DNA of 64,000 bases from Streptomyces sp. NBC_00425. Its GTDB lineage: Bacteria > Actinomycetota > Actinomycetes > Streptomycetales > Streptomycetaceae. The position numbers and the translations under genes are program-made. This document shows positions 8,777-16,557 of the stretch, piece by piece. The stretch spans positions 2,976,001 to 3,040,000 of the forward strand of contig NZ_CP107928.1 in NCBI RefSeq assembly GCF_036030735.1, in the 5' to 3' direction. Within the stretch, counting starts at the first letter, position 1, and each line of letters begins with the position of its first letter. Below the pieces are notes generated by a model that had not been told where the DNA came from, ran no database searches, and saw nothing but the letters and a program-made list of their open reading frames with translations.

Positions 8777-9967
8777 TCAGGAGCGTACTTCGAGCAGGGG
8801 GACCAGCTGCTCGGCAGGGGTCATGGAACCGTGGTTGCCGACCATCGAGGACTCCTTGGGCTCCCGCTCGGAGGCGATGAGCAGGACGTCGTCCCGGGCG
8901 GCCGCGATCACGTCGCCGAGACGGGCGTGCACCCGCTCGTCGATGCGCGGACCGAACCAGCCCGCGTCGATCGCCTCCTCCCGGGAGGCCACCCAGAACT
9001 GCTCGCCGAGCACCTCGCGCCAGCAGGTCAGGACGTCGTCCGCGGCGCCCGGCACGGCGTAGACATGGCGGGCTCGGCCCTCGCCGCCGAGCAGGGCGAC
9101 ACCGGCGCTCAGCTCCCAGTCCGCGTCGAAGTCGATCCGGTGCTCCTCGTCGAAGGGCACGTCGATCATGCCGTGGTCGGCGGTGACGTAGAGCGCGCTG
9201 CGCGGCGGGAGCTGCTCGGCCAGACGCTGGACCAGCCGGTCGACGTACATGAGCTGACCGCGCCAGGTGTCGGAGGCGACGCCGTAGCGGTGCCCGGCGC
9301 CGTCCAGTTCGGCGTAGTAGGTGTAGACGAGGGAGCGGTCGCCGGCGGCCAGCTGCTCGGCGGCGCAGTCCATGCGCTCCTCGCCGGTGAGCCGCCCGTG
9401 AAACGTTCCGCCGCTGAGCGCGACCTTGGTCAGCGGGGTGTTCTGGAACGCGGGGGACGACACCTGGGCGGCGTGCACGCCCGCCTTGTGGGCGAGCTGG
9501 AAGACCGTGGGATAGGGCTGCCAGACGCCCGGCGTGCTCCACGGCTGCCAGCGCAGCTGGTTCATCAGCTCGCCGGTGGCGGGGTTGCGCACGGTGTAGC
9601 CGGGCAGGCCGTGGGCGCCCGGCGGGAGGCCGGTGCCGACGGAGGCGAGGGAGGTCGCGGTGGTCGCCGGGTAGCCGGCGGTGAGCGGGCGTCCGGTGCC
9701 GCCGCGCGAGCTGCCGAGGAGCGCGTGCAGGTAGGGCGCCTCGTCGGGGTGGGCCTTGATCTGCTCCCAGCCGAGGCCGTCGATCAGGAAGACGCAGTTG
9801 CGGTCGGCCGCGGTCAGCTCGGGGATCGCCGCGGTCATGCCGGGCACGCCCAGGCCCGCCGCCAGCGTGGGCAGCAGGTCGGCGAGGGAGCCGGAGCCGT
9901 ATGCGGGGACGGGCGCGGAGGCGACGGCGAGCGGTTCGGGGAAGTCCCAGGAGGCCTGCTGCGTCAT
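8777..9967 (-). CDS. Alkaline-phosphatase-superfamily nucleotide pyrophosphatase/phosphodiesterase
   Basis: Metal-dependent hydrolase of the type I phosphodiesterase/nucleotide pyrophosphatase (NPP) group, 396 residues, without an obvious signal peptide, so probably cytosolic. Motifs in order: FLIDGLGWEQIKAHP near 57-71 with the first metal aspartate; the threonine nucleophile in a TTATSLASVGTGLPPGAHG stretch; AELDGAGHRYG with metal ligands; and TADHGMIDV near 265. Substrate unknown. Its ATG shares one base with the stop of the DUF5998 gene (TGATG arrangement), showing tight translational coupling, and it precedes tdk. A link to nucleotide salvage is suggested only by that neighbour. Confidence 0.88.
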   Translation of the reverse strand: MTQQASWDFPEPLAVASAPVPAYGSGSLADLLPTLAAGLGVPGMTAAIPELTAADRNCVFLIDGLGWEQIKAHPDEAPYLHALLGSSRGGTGRPLTAGYPATTATSLASVGTGLPPGAHGLPGYTVRNPATGELMNQLRWQPWSTPGVWQPYPTVFQLAHKAGVHAAQVSSPAFQNTPLTKVALSGGTFHGRLTGEERMDCAAEQLAAGDRSLVYTYYAELDGAGHRYGVASDTWRGQLMYVDRLVQRLAEQLPPRSALYVTADHGMIDVPFDEEHRIDFDADWELSAGVALLGGEGRARHVYAVPGAADDVLTCWREVLGEQFWVASREEAIDAGWFGPRIDERVHARLGDVIAAARDDVLLIASEREPKESSMVGNHGSMTPAEQLVPLLEVRS

Positions 9968-10554
9968 CAGCGGGTGACGTCCGCTGTCGCCTCGGAGAGC
10001 GCCTGCGCGAAGGCGAGCGCCTGGCGCACCGTCTCCGGGCCGTCCCCGGCCTCGCTGACGCGCAGACTGAGGTCGTCCGCCGTCGAGTTGCCGGTGTAGC
10101 CGTGGTCGGCGTCGCAGTTGGGGTCGCCGCAGGCGGCCGGCTCCAGGTCGATGCGGGAGACGGCGCCCCAGCCGATGGTCAGCACCACCTCGCGCGGCAG
10201 GGTGCCCGGCGTGTACGACTCCGGGTTGGCGACCACGCGGCTGAGGACGACCGACGAGATGCGGCCGAGCTTCACGGACTCCGTGGACGTCGTGGCGTAC
10301 GGCGTCGGGGAGGTGGTGTCGGCGGCCTGCTCGTCGGTGTGGCTGACGATGAAGCGGTTGCCGGTGAGCACCAGCACCGTCACATGCCGGCGCACCTCGT
10401 TCTGGTCGAACGTGGTCTCCTGGTGAACCAGGTACGACCGGATCGGATCGCCGCCGACGGCGGCCTCCACCGCCTCGGCCACGAGGGCCGGGTAGTAGCC
10501 GCTGCGCTCGATCGCCGCGCGCAGCCCCTGGGTCGTCGTACTGGTCTTGGCCAT
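9967..10554 (-). CDS. DUF5998 family conserved actinobacterial protein
   Basis: Conserved protein of unknown role, 195 residues from the ATG at 10554. It opens MAKTSTTTQGLRAAIERSGYYPALV, has no signal peptide or membrane segment, and includes a short CGDPNCDADHGYTG stretch near residue 155 that could bind a metal, though two cysteines and nearby acidic residues prove nothing. The family, known to me as DUF5998, is regularly found beside the phosphatase-superfamily gene that follows. An alternative ATG lies at 10563 but has AGG directly against it. It is the second gene of the run ending in tdk. Confidence 0.8.
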   Translation of the reverse strand: MAKTSTTTQGLRAAIERSGYYPALVAEAVEAAVGGDPIRSYLVHQETTFDQNEVRRHVTVLVLTGNRFIVSHTDEQAADTTSPTPYATTSTESVKLGRISSVVLSRVVANPESYTPGTLPREVVLTIGWGAVSRIDLEPAACGDPNCDADHGYTGNSTADDLSLRVSEAGDGPETVRQALAFAQALSEATADVTR

Positions 10555-10641
10555 GGGGTCCATCCTACGGGGACCCGCTGACTGCGAGGTGCCTCTCGCG
10601 ATCGCTTCCGGGGGCCGGGAGCAGGGGCGGGGCGCGTCTCC

Positions 10642-11051
10642 TCAGCGGTGGGGCCGGCGCACCCACGGGGCGAACCGCTGCCCGGGGGCGCGTCCTCGCG
10701 CGCGTGCCTGAGCACGTGCTCCCGGACGATCTCGAGCCGTTCCGCGGCCACGAGACAGGGGGTGGGACCGGGGCCGCCCGCGTCGGCGTCGAACGCGGCC
10801 ACGACCCAGGGGCGTTCGCCGAGGCGGCGGTCCAGGCTCGCGAGTTCGCGGGGCGTCGGCTCCCGGAACACGGGGTCGTGGAAGGCCGCCGGGCAGGCCA
10901 CGTGGGCGGCGGGATCGGCGAAGACGAGTTCCAGGCAGTGGTGGCACGCGAGGTCCGCGCCGGCCGCCGACCGGAACTCGCCGGGGGCCAGGCCCTGGCG
11001 TCCCGGTCCCAACCAGGACCCGTCGGGCAGACCGACCGCGGGGGGCCGCAC
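10642..11051 (-). CDS. Conserved hypothetical protein, probable frameshift near 10684-10688
   Basis: Read from GTG at 11051 the frame encodes a protein with CHHC and a later cysteine (about residues 36-49), then FHDPVFREPTPRELASLDR and a WVVAAFDAD segment. After REDAPPG the frame meets a run of five G (plus strand 10684-10688). Continuing unshifted it loses third-position GC bias, becomes Arg/Pro-rich and runs about 175 bp into the DUF5998 gene. One extra base in the run would instead give GQRFAPWVRRPHR and stop at 10642, 136 residues in all, with good third-position GC. I therefore annotate the shifted end. Whether this is a real mutation or a sequencing error cannot be told. Function unknown; a small zinc site is possible. 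Confidence 0.6.
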
Positions 11052-11129
11052 GACCGCGGGGCCCCGGCCTCCGGCGTCCGGGCCGGCTCTCCCCCGTCCT
11101 TCGGCGCCCGGGTCTGCCGTGCGTCCGCC

Positions 11130-13943
11130 TCAGTACACCGGCAGGGTCCGGGGGCCGAGGTCGTCGCGCGCGGGCGGGGGTGCGAGGCGGACGGAGGCGC
11201 CGAGGACGCTCAGGCCGTGCGGGGCGACGACCACCGGCTCCAGGGTGACGGCGACGACTTCGGGGTGGTCGTCCACGAGTCGCGAGACGCGCAGCAGCAG
11301 CTCTTCCAGGGCGCGGGTGTCGACGGGCGTCGAGCCCCGCCAGCCGAAGAGGAGCGGGGCGGTCCGGATCGAGCGGATCAACGACGTCGCGTCGCGGTCG
11401 GTGACGGGAACCAGTCGGTGGGCCATGTCCCCGAGGAGCTGCGAGGCGGCTCCGGCGAGCCCGAAGGACAGCACGGCCCCCGCCGCCGGGTCGATGACCG
11501 CCCGTACGACGGTGTCGACCCCCCGCGGCGCCATCGCCTGGACGACCGGCCGGAGCTCCTGCGCCTTTCCGAAGAGCTCGGTCAACTCGACGTATGCCCT
11601 GCGCAGTTGCTCTTCGTCGGCCAGGTCGAGACGGACGCCGCCCAGGTCGGCCCGGTGCCGCAGGTGCGGGGCGGTGGCCTTGAGGGCGACGGGGTAGCCG
11701 AGGTCGGCGGCGGCCCGCGCGGCCTCGTCGGGGGAGAGCGCGGGAATCGCCCGGCGGATGCGGACGCCGTAACGGCCGAGCAGCTCGACGGTCTCCTCGG
11801 CGCCCAGGGTGAGTCCCTGCCCGCGCGTGAGGAGCCCGTCGATCAGTGCGGCGGCGCCCCGCTCGTCGATGTCCTCGTACTCGGGCACCCGGCCCGGGTC
11901 CGCCGCCTCGCGCCGCCACTGGGCGTACTTCACGGCCTCGGCGAGGGCGCGGACGGCGCGTTCGGCGGCCGGGTAGGCGGGGATGAGGTGTGCGCCCTCG
12001 GGCGCCTCGACGACGGGGGGCTGCAGCGGTCCGGCGTCCTGTGCCGCGGCACGCGCGCGTGAGGTCGCCTCGGCGCGCGGTGCGGTGCTCGCCGCGGCGG
12101 ACAGCGCCGCCGCGAGGCCGCCGAGCTCCACGTGCACCACGAGCACCGGTTTGGCCGGAGCCGCGGCCGCCGCCGAGCGCAGGGCGTCCGCGAGTTCCGC
12201 GTCGCCGGGCGAGGTCTCCCCGATCGCCGGGATGGCCGTCACGACGACGGCGTCGCACGTCTCGTCGGCCAGGGCGCGCGCCAGTGCGGCGTGGAAGTCC
12301 TCCGCCGCGGCCTCGGTGGTCAGGTCCAGCGGGGGCAGGGGCCGCAGCCCCTCGGAGAGGCAGGCGTCGTACGTGAGCAGTCCGAGGGACTCGGAGTTGC
12401 CGAGGATCGCGACGCGCGGCCCCGTCGGCAGCGGCTGACGGGCGAGGAGCAGGCCCGCGTCGACCAGCTCGGTGATGGTGTCCACGCGGATCACGCCGGC
12501 CTGCCGCAGCAGCGCCGACACCGTCGCGTGCGGCAGCCGTGTGGCCCGGACGGCGTGCCCCTGCGGCGCGGAACCGGCGCCCTGGACGACGACCAGGGGC
12601 TTGGCGGCCGCGGTGCGCCGGGCGAGGCGGGTGAACTTGCGCGGGTTCCCGATGGACTCGAGGTACATGAGGGCGACGTCGGTGTCGGGGTCGTCGTACC
12701 AGTACTGGAGGACGTCGTTGCCCGAGACGTCCGCACGGTTGCCGGAGGAGACGAAGGTCGACACGCCGGTGACGCCGGTGACGCCGCCGCCGCGCCGGTG
12801 CAGCCGGGACAGCAGGGCGATGCCGATGGCGCCGGACTGGGCGAACAGGCCGATCCGGCCCGGCCTCGGCATCTCGGGGGCGAGGGAGGCGTTGAGCCGC
12901 ACCTGGGGCGAGGTGTTGATGACCCCGAAGGCGTTGGGGCCGATGATCCGCATGCCGTACGCGCGCGCGTGGCGTACGAGTTCACGCTGCCGCTCGCGCC
13001 CGTCGGGACCGCTCTCGGCATAGCCGGCGGAGAGGACGACGAGTCCCTGCACACCGTGTTCGCCGCACTCGGCGACTGCCGTGGGCACCTGCTCGGCCCG
13101 GACGGCGACGACCGCGAGGTCCACGGGCTCCGCGATGTCCCGGATCGAACGGTGGGCGGGCACCCCGTCCAGTTCCTTCAGATCCTCGGGAAAGGCCTGG
13201 TTCACGGCGTACAGGCGGCCGGTGAACCCGGCCTCCCGGAGATTGCCGAGGACGCTCCGGCCGACCCCGCCCGGGGTGCGGCCGACGCCGATGACGGCGA
13301 CCGAGCCGGGTGTCAGGAGCCGTCGTACGGAGTGCGCCTCGGCACGCTGCTCCCGCGCGCGCTGCACGGCGAGGGAGCGCTCGGTGGGCTCGAGGTCGAA
13401 CTCCAGGCGGACGACGCCGTCCTCGAAGCTGCGCTTCTGGGTGTAGCCGGCGTCCGTGAAGACCTTGATCATCTTGTTGTTGGCGGGGAGCACCTCGGCG
13501 GCGAAGCGGCGGATGCCGCGCTCGCGTGCGACGGCCGCGATGTGTTCGAGGAGGGCGGAGGCGACGCCGCGCCCCTGGTGGGCGTCCTGCACGAGGAAGG
13601 CCACCTCGGCCTCGTCGGCCGGCGCGGAGGCAGCCATGCCGTCGGCGCCGATGCGGTCGTACCGCACGGTGGCGATGAACTCGCCGCCGACCGTGGCCGC
13701 GAGGCCCACCCGGTCCACGAAGTCGTGGTGCGTGAAGCGGCGGACGTCCTTCGCGGACAGGCGTGGGTAGGGCGCGAAGAAGCGGTAGTACTTCGACTCG
13801 TCCGAGACCTGCTCGTAGAAGCTGACCAGGCGCTCGGCGTCGTCGACGGTGATGGGGCGGACGCGCGCGGTGCCGCCGTCGCGCAGCACCACGTCGGCCT
13901 CCCAGTGGGCGGGGTACTCGTGCCGGTCCGACGCGCTCTGCAT
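11130..13943 (-). CDS. patA: GNAT-acyl-CoA synthetase fusion, protein lysine acetyltransferase PatA type
   Basis: Likely acetyl-CoA-dependent protein lysine acetyltransferase, the Streptomyces Pat type studied in S. lividans, where it acetylates and inactivates acetyl-CoA synthetase. An N-terminal GNAT domain (about residues 15-190) has the acetyl-CoA loop QGRGVASALLEH. It is followed by a CoA-binding domain (VAVIGVGRTPGGVG, near 215), succinyl-CoA-ligase-like domains (IGPNAFGVIN, LFAQSGAIG) and an ATP-grasp-like domain (residues about 700-930). Length is 937 residues from the ATG at 13943; the longer upstream frame has no ribosome-binding site. The ADP-forming synthetase part is thought to be a sensor rather than an enzyme in these fusions. 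Monocistronic, divergent from ptsH. Confidence 0.9.
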   Translation of the reverse strand: MQSASDRHEYPAHWEADVVLRDGGTARVRPITVDDAERLVSFYEQVSDESKYYRFFAPYPRLSAKDVRRFTHHDFVDRVGLAATVGGEFIATVRYDRIGADGMAASAPADEAEVAFLVQDAHQGRGVASALLEHIAAVARERGIRRFAAEVLPANNKMIKVFTDAGYTQKRSFEDGVVRLEFDLEPTERSLAVQRAREQRAEAHSVRRLLTPGSVAVIGVGRTPGGVGRSVLGNLREAGFTGRLYAVNQAFPEDLKELDGVPAHRSIRDIAEPVDLAVVAVRAEQVPTAVAECGEHGVQGLVVLSAGYAESGPDGRERQRELVRHARAYGMRIIGPNAFGVINTSPQVRLNASLAPEMPRPGRIGLFAQSGAIGIALLSRLHRRGGGVTGVTGVSTFVSSGNRADVSGNDVLQYWYDDPDTDVALMYLESIGNPRKFTRLARRTAAAKPLVVVQGAGSAPQGHAVRATRLPHATVSALLRQAGVIRVDTITELVDAGLLLARQPLPTGPRVAILGNSESLGLLTYDACLSEGLRPLPPLDLTTEAAAEDFHAALARALADETCDAVVVTAIPAIGETSPGDAELADALRSAAAAAPAKPVLVVHVELGGLAAALSAAASTAPRAEATSRARAAAQDAGPLQPPVVEAPEGAHLIPAYPAAERAVRALAEAVKYAQWRREAADPGRVPEYEDIDERGAAALIDGLLTRGQGLTLGAEETVELLGRYGVRIRRAIPALSPDEAARAAADLGYPVALKATAPHLRHRADLGGVRLDLADEEQLRRAYVELTELFGKAQELRPVVQAMAPRGVDTVVRAVIDPAAGAVLSFGLAGAASQLLGDMAHRLVPVTDRDATSLIRSIRTAPLLFGWRGSTPVDTRALEELLLRVSRLVDDHPEVVAVTLEPVVVAPHGLSVLGASVRLAPPPARDDLGPRTLPVY

Positions 13944-14121
13944 GGGGCCCACACTACGGCTCGCTTCCGGCGACAGCGCGAGGCAGTCTGGAGGACGCAC
14001 GTCGGGTCGAGGCCGCGATCCGACGGCCGCATGGTGACGGGACACCCAGGGACCGTCCCTCACACGCTTCACGTGTGGAACACTGGTCTAGACAACCTGA
14101 GACACCGAAGGGCAGCATCAC

Positions 14122-14403
14122 ATGGCTGAGCGCCGCGTCAACGTCGGCTGGGCCGAGGGCCTCCACGCCCGCCCCGCTTCCATCTTCGTCCGGGCCGCCA
14201 CGGCCGCAGGCATCCCCGTGACGATCGCCAAGGCCGACGGCAACCCCGTCAACGCGGCCTCCATGCTGGCCGTTCTCGGCCTGGGCGCCCAGGGTGGCGA
14301 GGAGATCGTCCTCGCCTCCGACGCCGAGGGCGCGGACGCCTCGCTCGACCGGCTGGCGAAGCTGGTCGCGGAGGGCCTCGAGGAACTCCCCGAGACCGTC
14401 TGA
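14122..14403 (+). CDS. ptsH: Phosphocarrier protein HPr
   Basis: Small cytosolic carrier that takes phosphate from Enzyme I and passes it to the EIIA domains of the sugar phosphotransferase system. The 93-residue protein has the phosphoryl-accepting histidine at position 16 in GLHARPAS, and a serine in VNAASMLAVLGLGA at the usual regulatory-serine region, although Streptomyces has no proven HPr kinase. ATG is preceded by GAAGGG. It stands alone between divergent patA and a strong terminator; Enzyme I and EIIA genes are not in this window. Confidence 0.97.
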   Translation: MAERRVNVGWAEGLHARPASIFVRAATAAGIPVTIAKADGNPVNAASMLAVLGLGAQGGEEIVLASDAEGADASLDRLAKLVAEGLEELPETV

Positions 14404-14421
14404 GCACCGCCGCATTACACG

Positions 14422-14460
14422 GCGAAGGGCTCGTCCGAATTATCCGGGCGAGCCCTTCGC
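14422..14460 (+). terminator. ptsH terminator
   Basis: Inverted repeat GCGAAGGGCTCGTCC (14422-14436) and GGGCGAGCCCTTCGC (14446-14460), fully paired apart from one G-U pair, with a nine-base loop, 18 bp after the ptsH stop. Confidence 0.9.
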
Positions 14461-14528
14461 ATTTCCCGTTCACGGGCAGCAGAAGTAATCCCCCGCGAAT
14501 TACTCCTTCTTTGTATACGGCTCCCGTG

Positions 14529-15224
14529 TTAATGCCGCAGACCGCTCATGTTTACGGGAGGTTGCGAAGTCCTCACACGCTCGGCGCGCTCCGGTCCTCC
14601 GGAAAAGCGCAGCCGGTGCGCGAGCGTCGCGCGCTCGGTGTGGAGCGCCGTGACCGCCCGCGCGCGCTCCCCGTCGCCGCGCGTCACCGCGTCGACGATG
14701 GCGCCGTGCTCCGCCCAGGACTCCACCGGGTCGGCGGGCGCCTCCACCGCGTACATCCAGGCGATCTTGTGCCGGAGCTGGGTGAGCATCGACGTGAGGG
14801 CGGGGCTCCCGGCGGCCTGGGCGAGCGTCTCGTGGAACCAGCTCCCCAGGGAGCGCAGATCCTCGCTGTTGCCCCTCCTGGCCCGCTCCTGACCCAGCCG
14901 GACGAGCCCGCGCAGCACCTTCAGATGGGCCTCCGTGCGCCGCTGGGCGGCCCGGGAGGCGCCGAGCGGCTCCAGCAGCAGCCGCATCTCCAGCAGGTCC
15001 GCGGCCTCCTGCTCGGTGGGCTCCGCCACGCACGCGCCCGCGTGCCGCCGGGTGACGACGAAGCCCTCGGCCTCCAGTGTGCGCAGCGCCTCTCGGACGG
15101 GGACACGCGAGACGCCGTAGCGGCGGGCGAGGAGTTCCTCGGTGAGGCGGCTGCCGCGTTCGTAGACACCCGCGACGATGTCGTCCCGGATGGCCGTGCA
15201 CACCGAGTGCGCCGGAATTCGCAT
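14529..15224 (-). CDS. GntR-family transcriptional regulator (FCD domain)
   Basis: FadR-subfamily regulator of 231 residues. The N-terminal winged helix-turn-helix (about residues 5-70) contains the GntR signature region SRLTEELLARRYGVSRVPVR and an EALRTLEAEG recognition stretch. The C-terminal all-helical FCD domain (about 80-215) has the metal/ligand-binding histidines in FHETL and in the EHGAIVDAV and HTERA segments. The ATG at 15224 follows GGAGG by six bases. It is monocistronic between ptsH (convergent) and the M23 peptidase. A near-perfect palindrome lies just upstream and suggests autoregulation. The effector is not predictable. Confidence 0.9.
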   Translation of the reverse strand: MRIPAHSVCTAIRDDIVAGVYERGSRLTEELLARRYGVSRVPVREALRTLEAEGFVVTRRHAGACVAEPTEQEAADLLEMRLLLEPLGASRAAQRRTEAHLKVLRGLVRLGQERARRGNSEDLRSLGSWFHETLAQAAGSPALTSMLTQLRHKIAWMYAVEAPADPVESWAEHGAIVDAVTRGDGERARAVTALHTERATLAHRLRFSGGPERAERVRTSQPPVNMSGLRH

Positions 15225-15251
15225 GACGGACCTCCGCCTAATCCCCGTGAA

Positions 15252-15268
15252 ACGTCGACGGTTGACGT
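15252..15268. promoter_or_regulatory. Candidate GntR operator upstream of the GntR gene
   Basis: ACGTCGACGGTTGACGT: two eight-base arms around one base with a single mismatched pair. It sits 28 bp upstream of the regulator's start and has the GT..AC spacing typical of FadR-type sites. Assignment is by position and symmetry only. Confidence 0.45.
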
Positions 15269-15365
15269 GTGTTCCGTGACTCTATTGCAATGAGCGGGAA
15301 TTTCCGACGGGGAGCCGGAATCCAGGGATATTTTTTGGACAGCGGGGCCCCGGAAACGGCGAAAG

Positions 15366-15385
15366 CCCCGGCCGAGAGGCCGGGG
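15366..15385 (-). terminator. Terminator of the M23 peptidase gene
   Basis: CCCCGGCC / GGCCGGGG with a GAGA loop (plus-strand reading), starting 26 bp past the peptidase stop and followed on the minus strand by CTTTCG. Confidence 0.8.
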
Positions 15386-15410
15386 CCGAACGATCCGTCG
15401 CCGTCGGTCG

Positions 15411-16166
15411 TCAGACGTTGACGCCGTGATTGCGAAGGTAGGCGACCGGGTCGATGTCCGAGCCGTACTCGGGGCCCGTGCGGGCTTCGAAGTGCAGATG
15501 CGCACCGGTGACGTTGCCGGTCGCGCCGGACAGCGCGATGCGCTGGCCCGGGGTGACCGTCTGGCCCACCGAGACCTCGATGGACGACAGGTGGCCGTAC
15601 TGCGTGTAGGTCCCGTCGTGCATCTTGACGACGATCTGGTTGCCGTAGGCGCCGCCCCAGCCGGCCTCGACCACGGTGCCGGAGCCGACCGCGTGCACGG
15701 TGGTGCCGCTGGCCGCGTGGAAGTCGATGCCGGTGTGGCTGCCGGAGGACCACAGCGAGCTGCTGGCCTGGTAGCCGGTGGAGACGTAGGAGCCGGTGAT
15801 CGGCGACACGAAGGTGTTGAGGCGCTTGCGCTCGGCCTCACGGGCGGCACGCACGCGTGCCTCGCGCTCCTCCACGGCCTTCTTCGCGGCGGCCTGGCGG
15901 GCGGCCTCCTCGAAGGCGGCCTGCTTCTGCGCGGCGACCTGCTCGTCGACCTGGTCGGCGACCGACTCGGCGACGGACTCGCCGACCGTGACGACGGGGA
16001 TCAGACCGGTCTGCTCGGGGGTGGGCTCGGCCGCGAAGGCCGGGGTGGAGGCGACGGTGGCCATCACACCGGTGGTGGTGAGCGCCGCCACGCCGACCGC
16101 GCGAGCGGTGGAACGCTGCATCCGGCTGGGCCGGCGGTGCTTCCCGGTGGCGCAGGTGAACGCCAT
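15411..16166 (-). CDS. Secreted M23 family (LytM-type) peptidoglycan peptidase
   Basis: Predicted exported zinc endopeptidase that cuts peptidoglycan cross-links during growth or spore germination. From ATG at 16166 it has a basic start, then a hydrophobic signal segment ending at STPAFAAEP near residue 42. A coiled-coil-like Ala/Glu/Arg-rich region follows (residues about 65-110). The LytM domain has HTGIDFHA (first zinc ligands H and D), then YGHLSSIEVSVGQTVTPGQ and HLHFEAR with the HxH zinc/catalytic pair. It ends DPVAYLRNHGVNV. The distinctive feature is its long leader, which folds as a c-di-AMP riboswitch, as known for several Streptomyces cell-wall hydrolase genes. Confidence 0.92.
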   Translation of the reverse strand: MAFTCATGKHRRPSRMQRSTARAVGVAALTTTGVMATVASTPAFAAEPTPEQTGLIPVVTVGESVAESVADQVDEQVAAQKQAAFEEAARQAAAKKAVEEREARVRAAREAERKRLNTFVSPITGSYVSTGYQASSSLWSSGSHTGIDFHAASGTTVHAVGSGTVVEAGWGGAYGNQIVVKMHDGTYTQYGHLSSIEVSVGQTVTPGQRIALSGATGNVTGAHLHFEARTGPEYGSDIDPVAYLRNHGVNV

Positions 16167-16181
16167 GAAGTCAGGGGTGTC

Positions 16182-16345
16182 CTTTCCTTCCCTCTCGCCT
16201 ACCGGGTTAGCTGACGGGTTCGGAGCAGGAAGGTCTCCTACGGACCCCCTCGCGTACACGCGGGCGTCCGATTCACCCCAGGGACTGCACAAAGTGGGTC
16301 CCCGGCTCCCCTGGCTCGCGCCGTACGGGGACTCGGCGATGACTG
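16182..16345 (-). promoter_or_regulatory. c-di-AMP riboswitch (ydaO-yuaA type)
   Basis: The leader of the M23 gene, read on the minus strand, shows the conserved elements in order: CAGGGGAGCCGGGGACCCAC, then CCTGGGGTGAATCGG, a variable hairpin CGCCCGCGTGTACGCGAGGG, then TCCGAACCCGTCAGCTAACC followed by GGTAGGCGAGAGGGAAGG. This combination is the signature of the ydaO-yuaA class, which senses cyclic di-AMP and in Streptomyces controls rpf and M23-type hydrolases. High c-di-AMP is expected to turn expression off. Ends are approximate. Confidence 0.9.
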
Positions 16346-16493
16346 TCCGGTGCCGCGGCTGCGGCGCAGTGCCTGACGGACAGCCCGGATGAAGCTAAGC
16401 GGCGGGGGGTTCAATCCTCAAACGGATCACGGTTTTTGTAGCGCATCCCACAGGGCAGACAGGCAACGTCCGCCCCAATTCGGACATACAGAA

Positions 16494-16521
16494 GCCCTGG
16501 TGACACGCGGTCGACCAGGGC
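16494..16521 (-). terminator. Terminator of the M16 peptidase operon
   Basis: GCCCTGGT (16494-16501) and ACCAGGGC (16514-16521), perfect eight-base arms with a 12-base loop, starting 36 bp past the second M16 stop; minus-strand tail TTCTGT. Confidence 0.7.
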
Positions 16522-16557
16522 CCCTGCGCGTGCGTGCCGTTGCCTCGGCGCCGACGG

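Noticed and set aside
10380..11051. Unshifted 223-residue version of the small gene before DUF5998
   Set aside because: After residue about 122 the bias and composition change and it overlaps DUF5998 by 175 bp; a frameshift explains this better.
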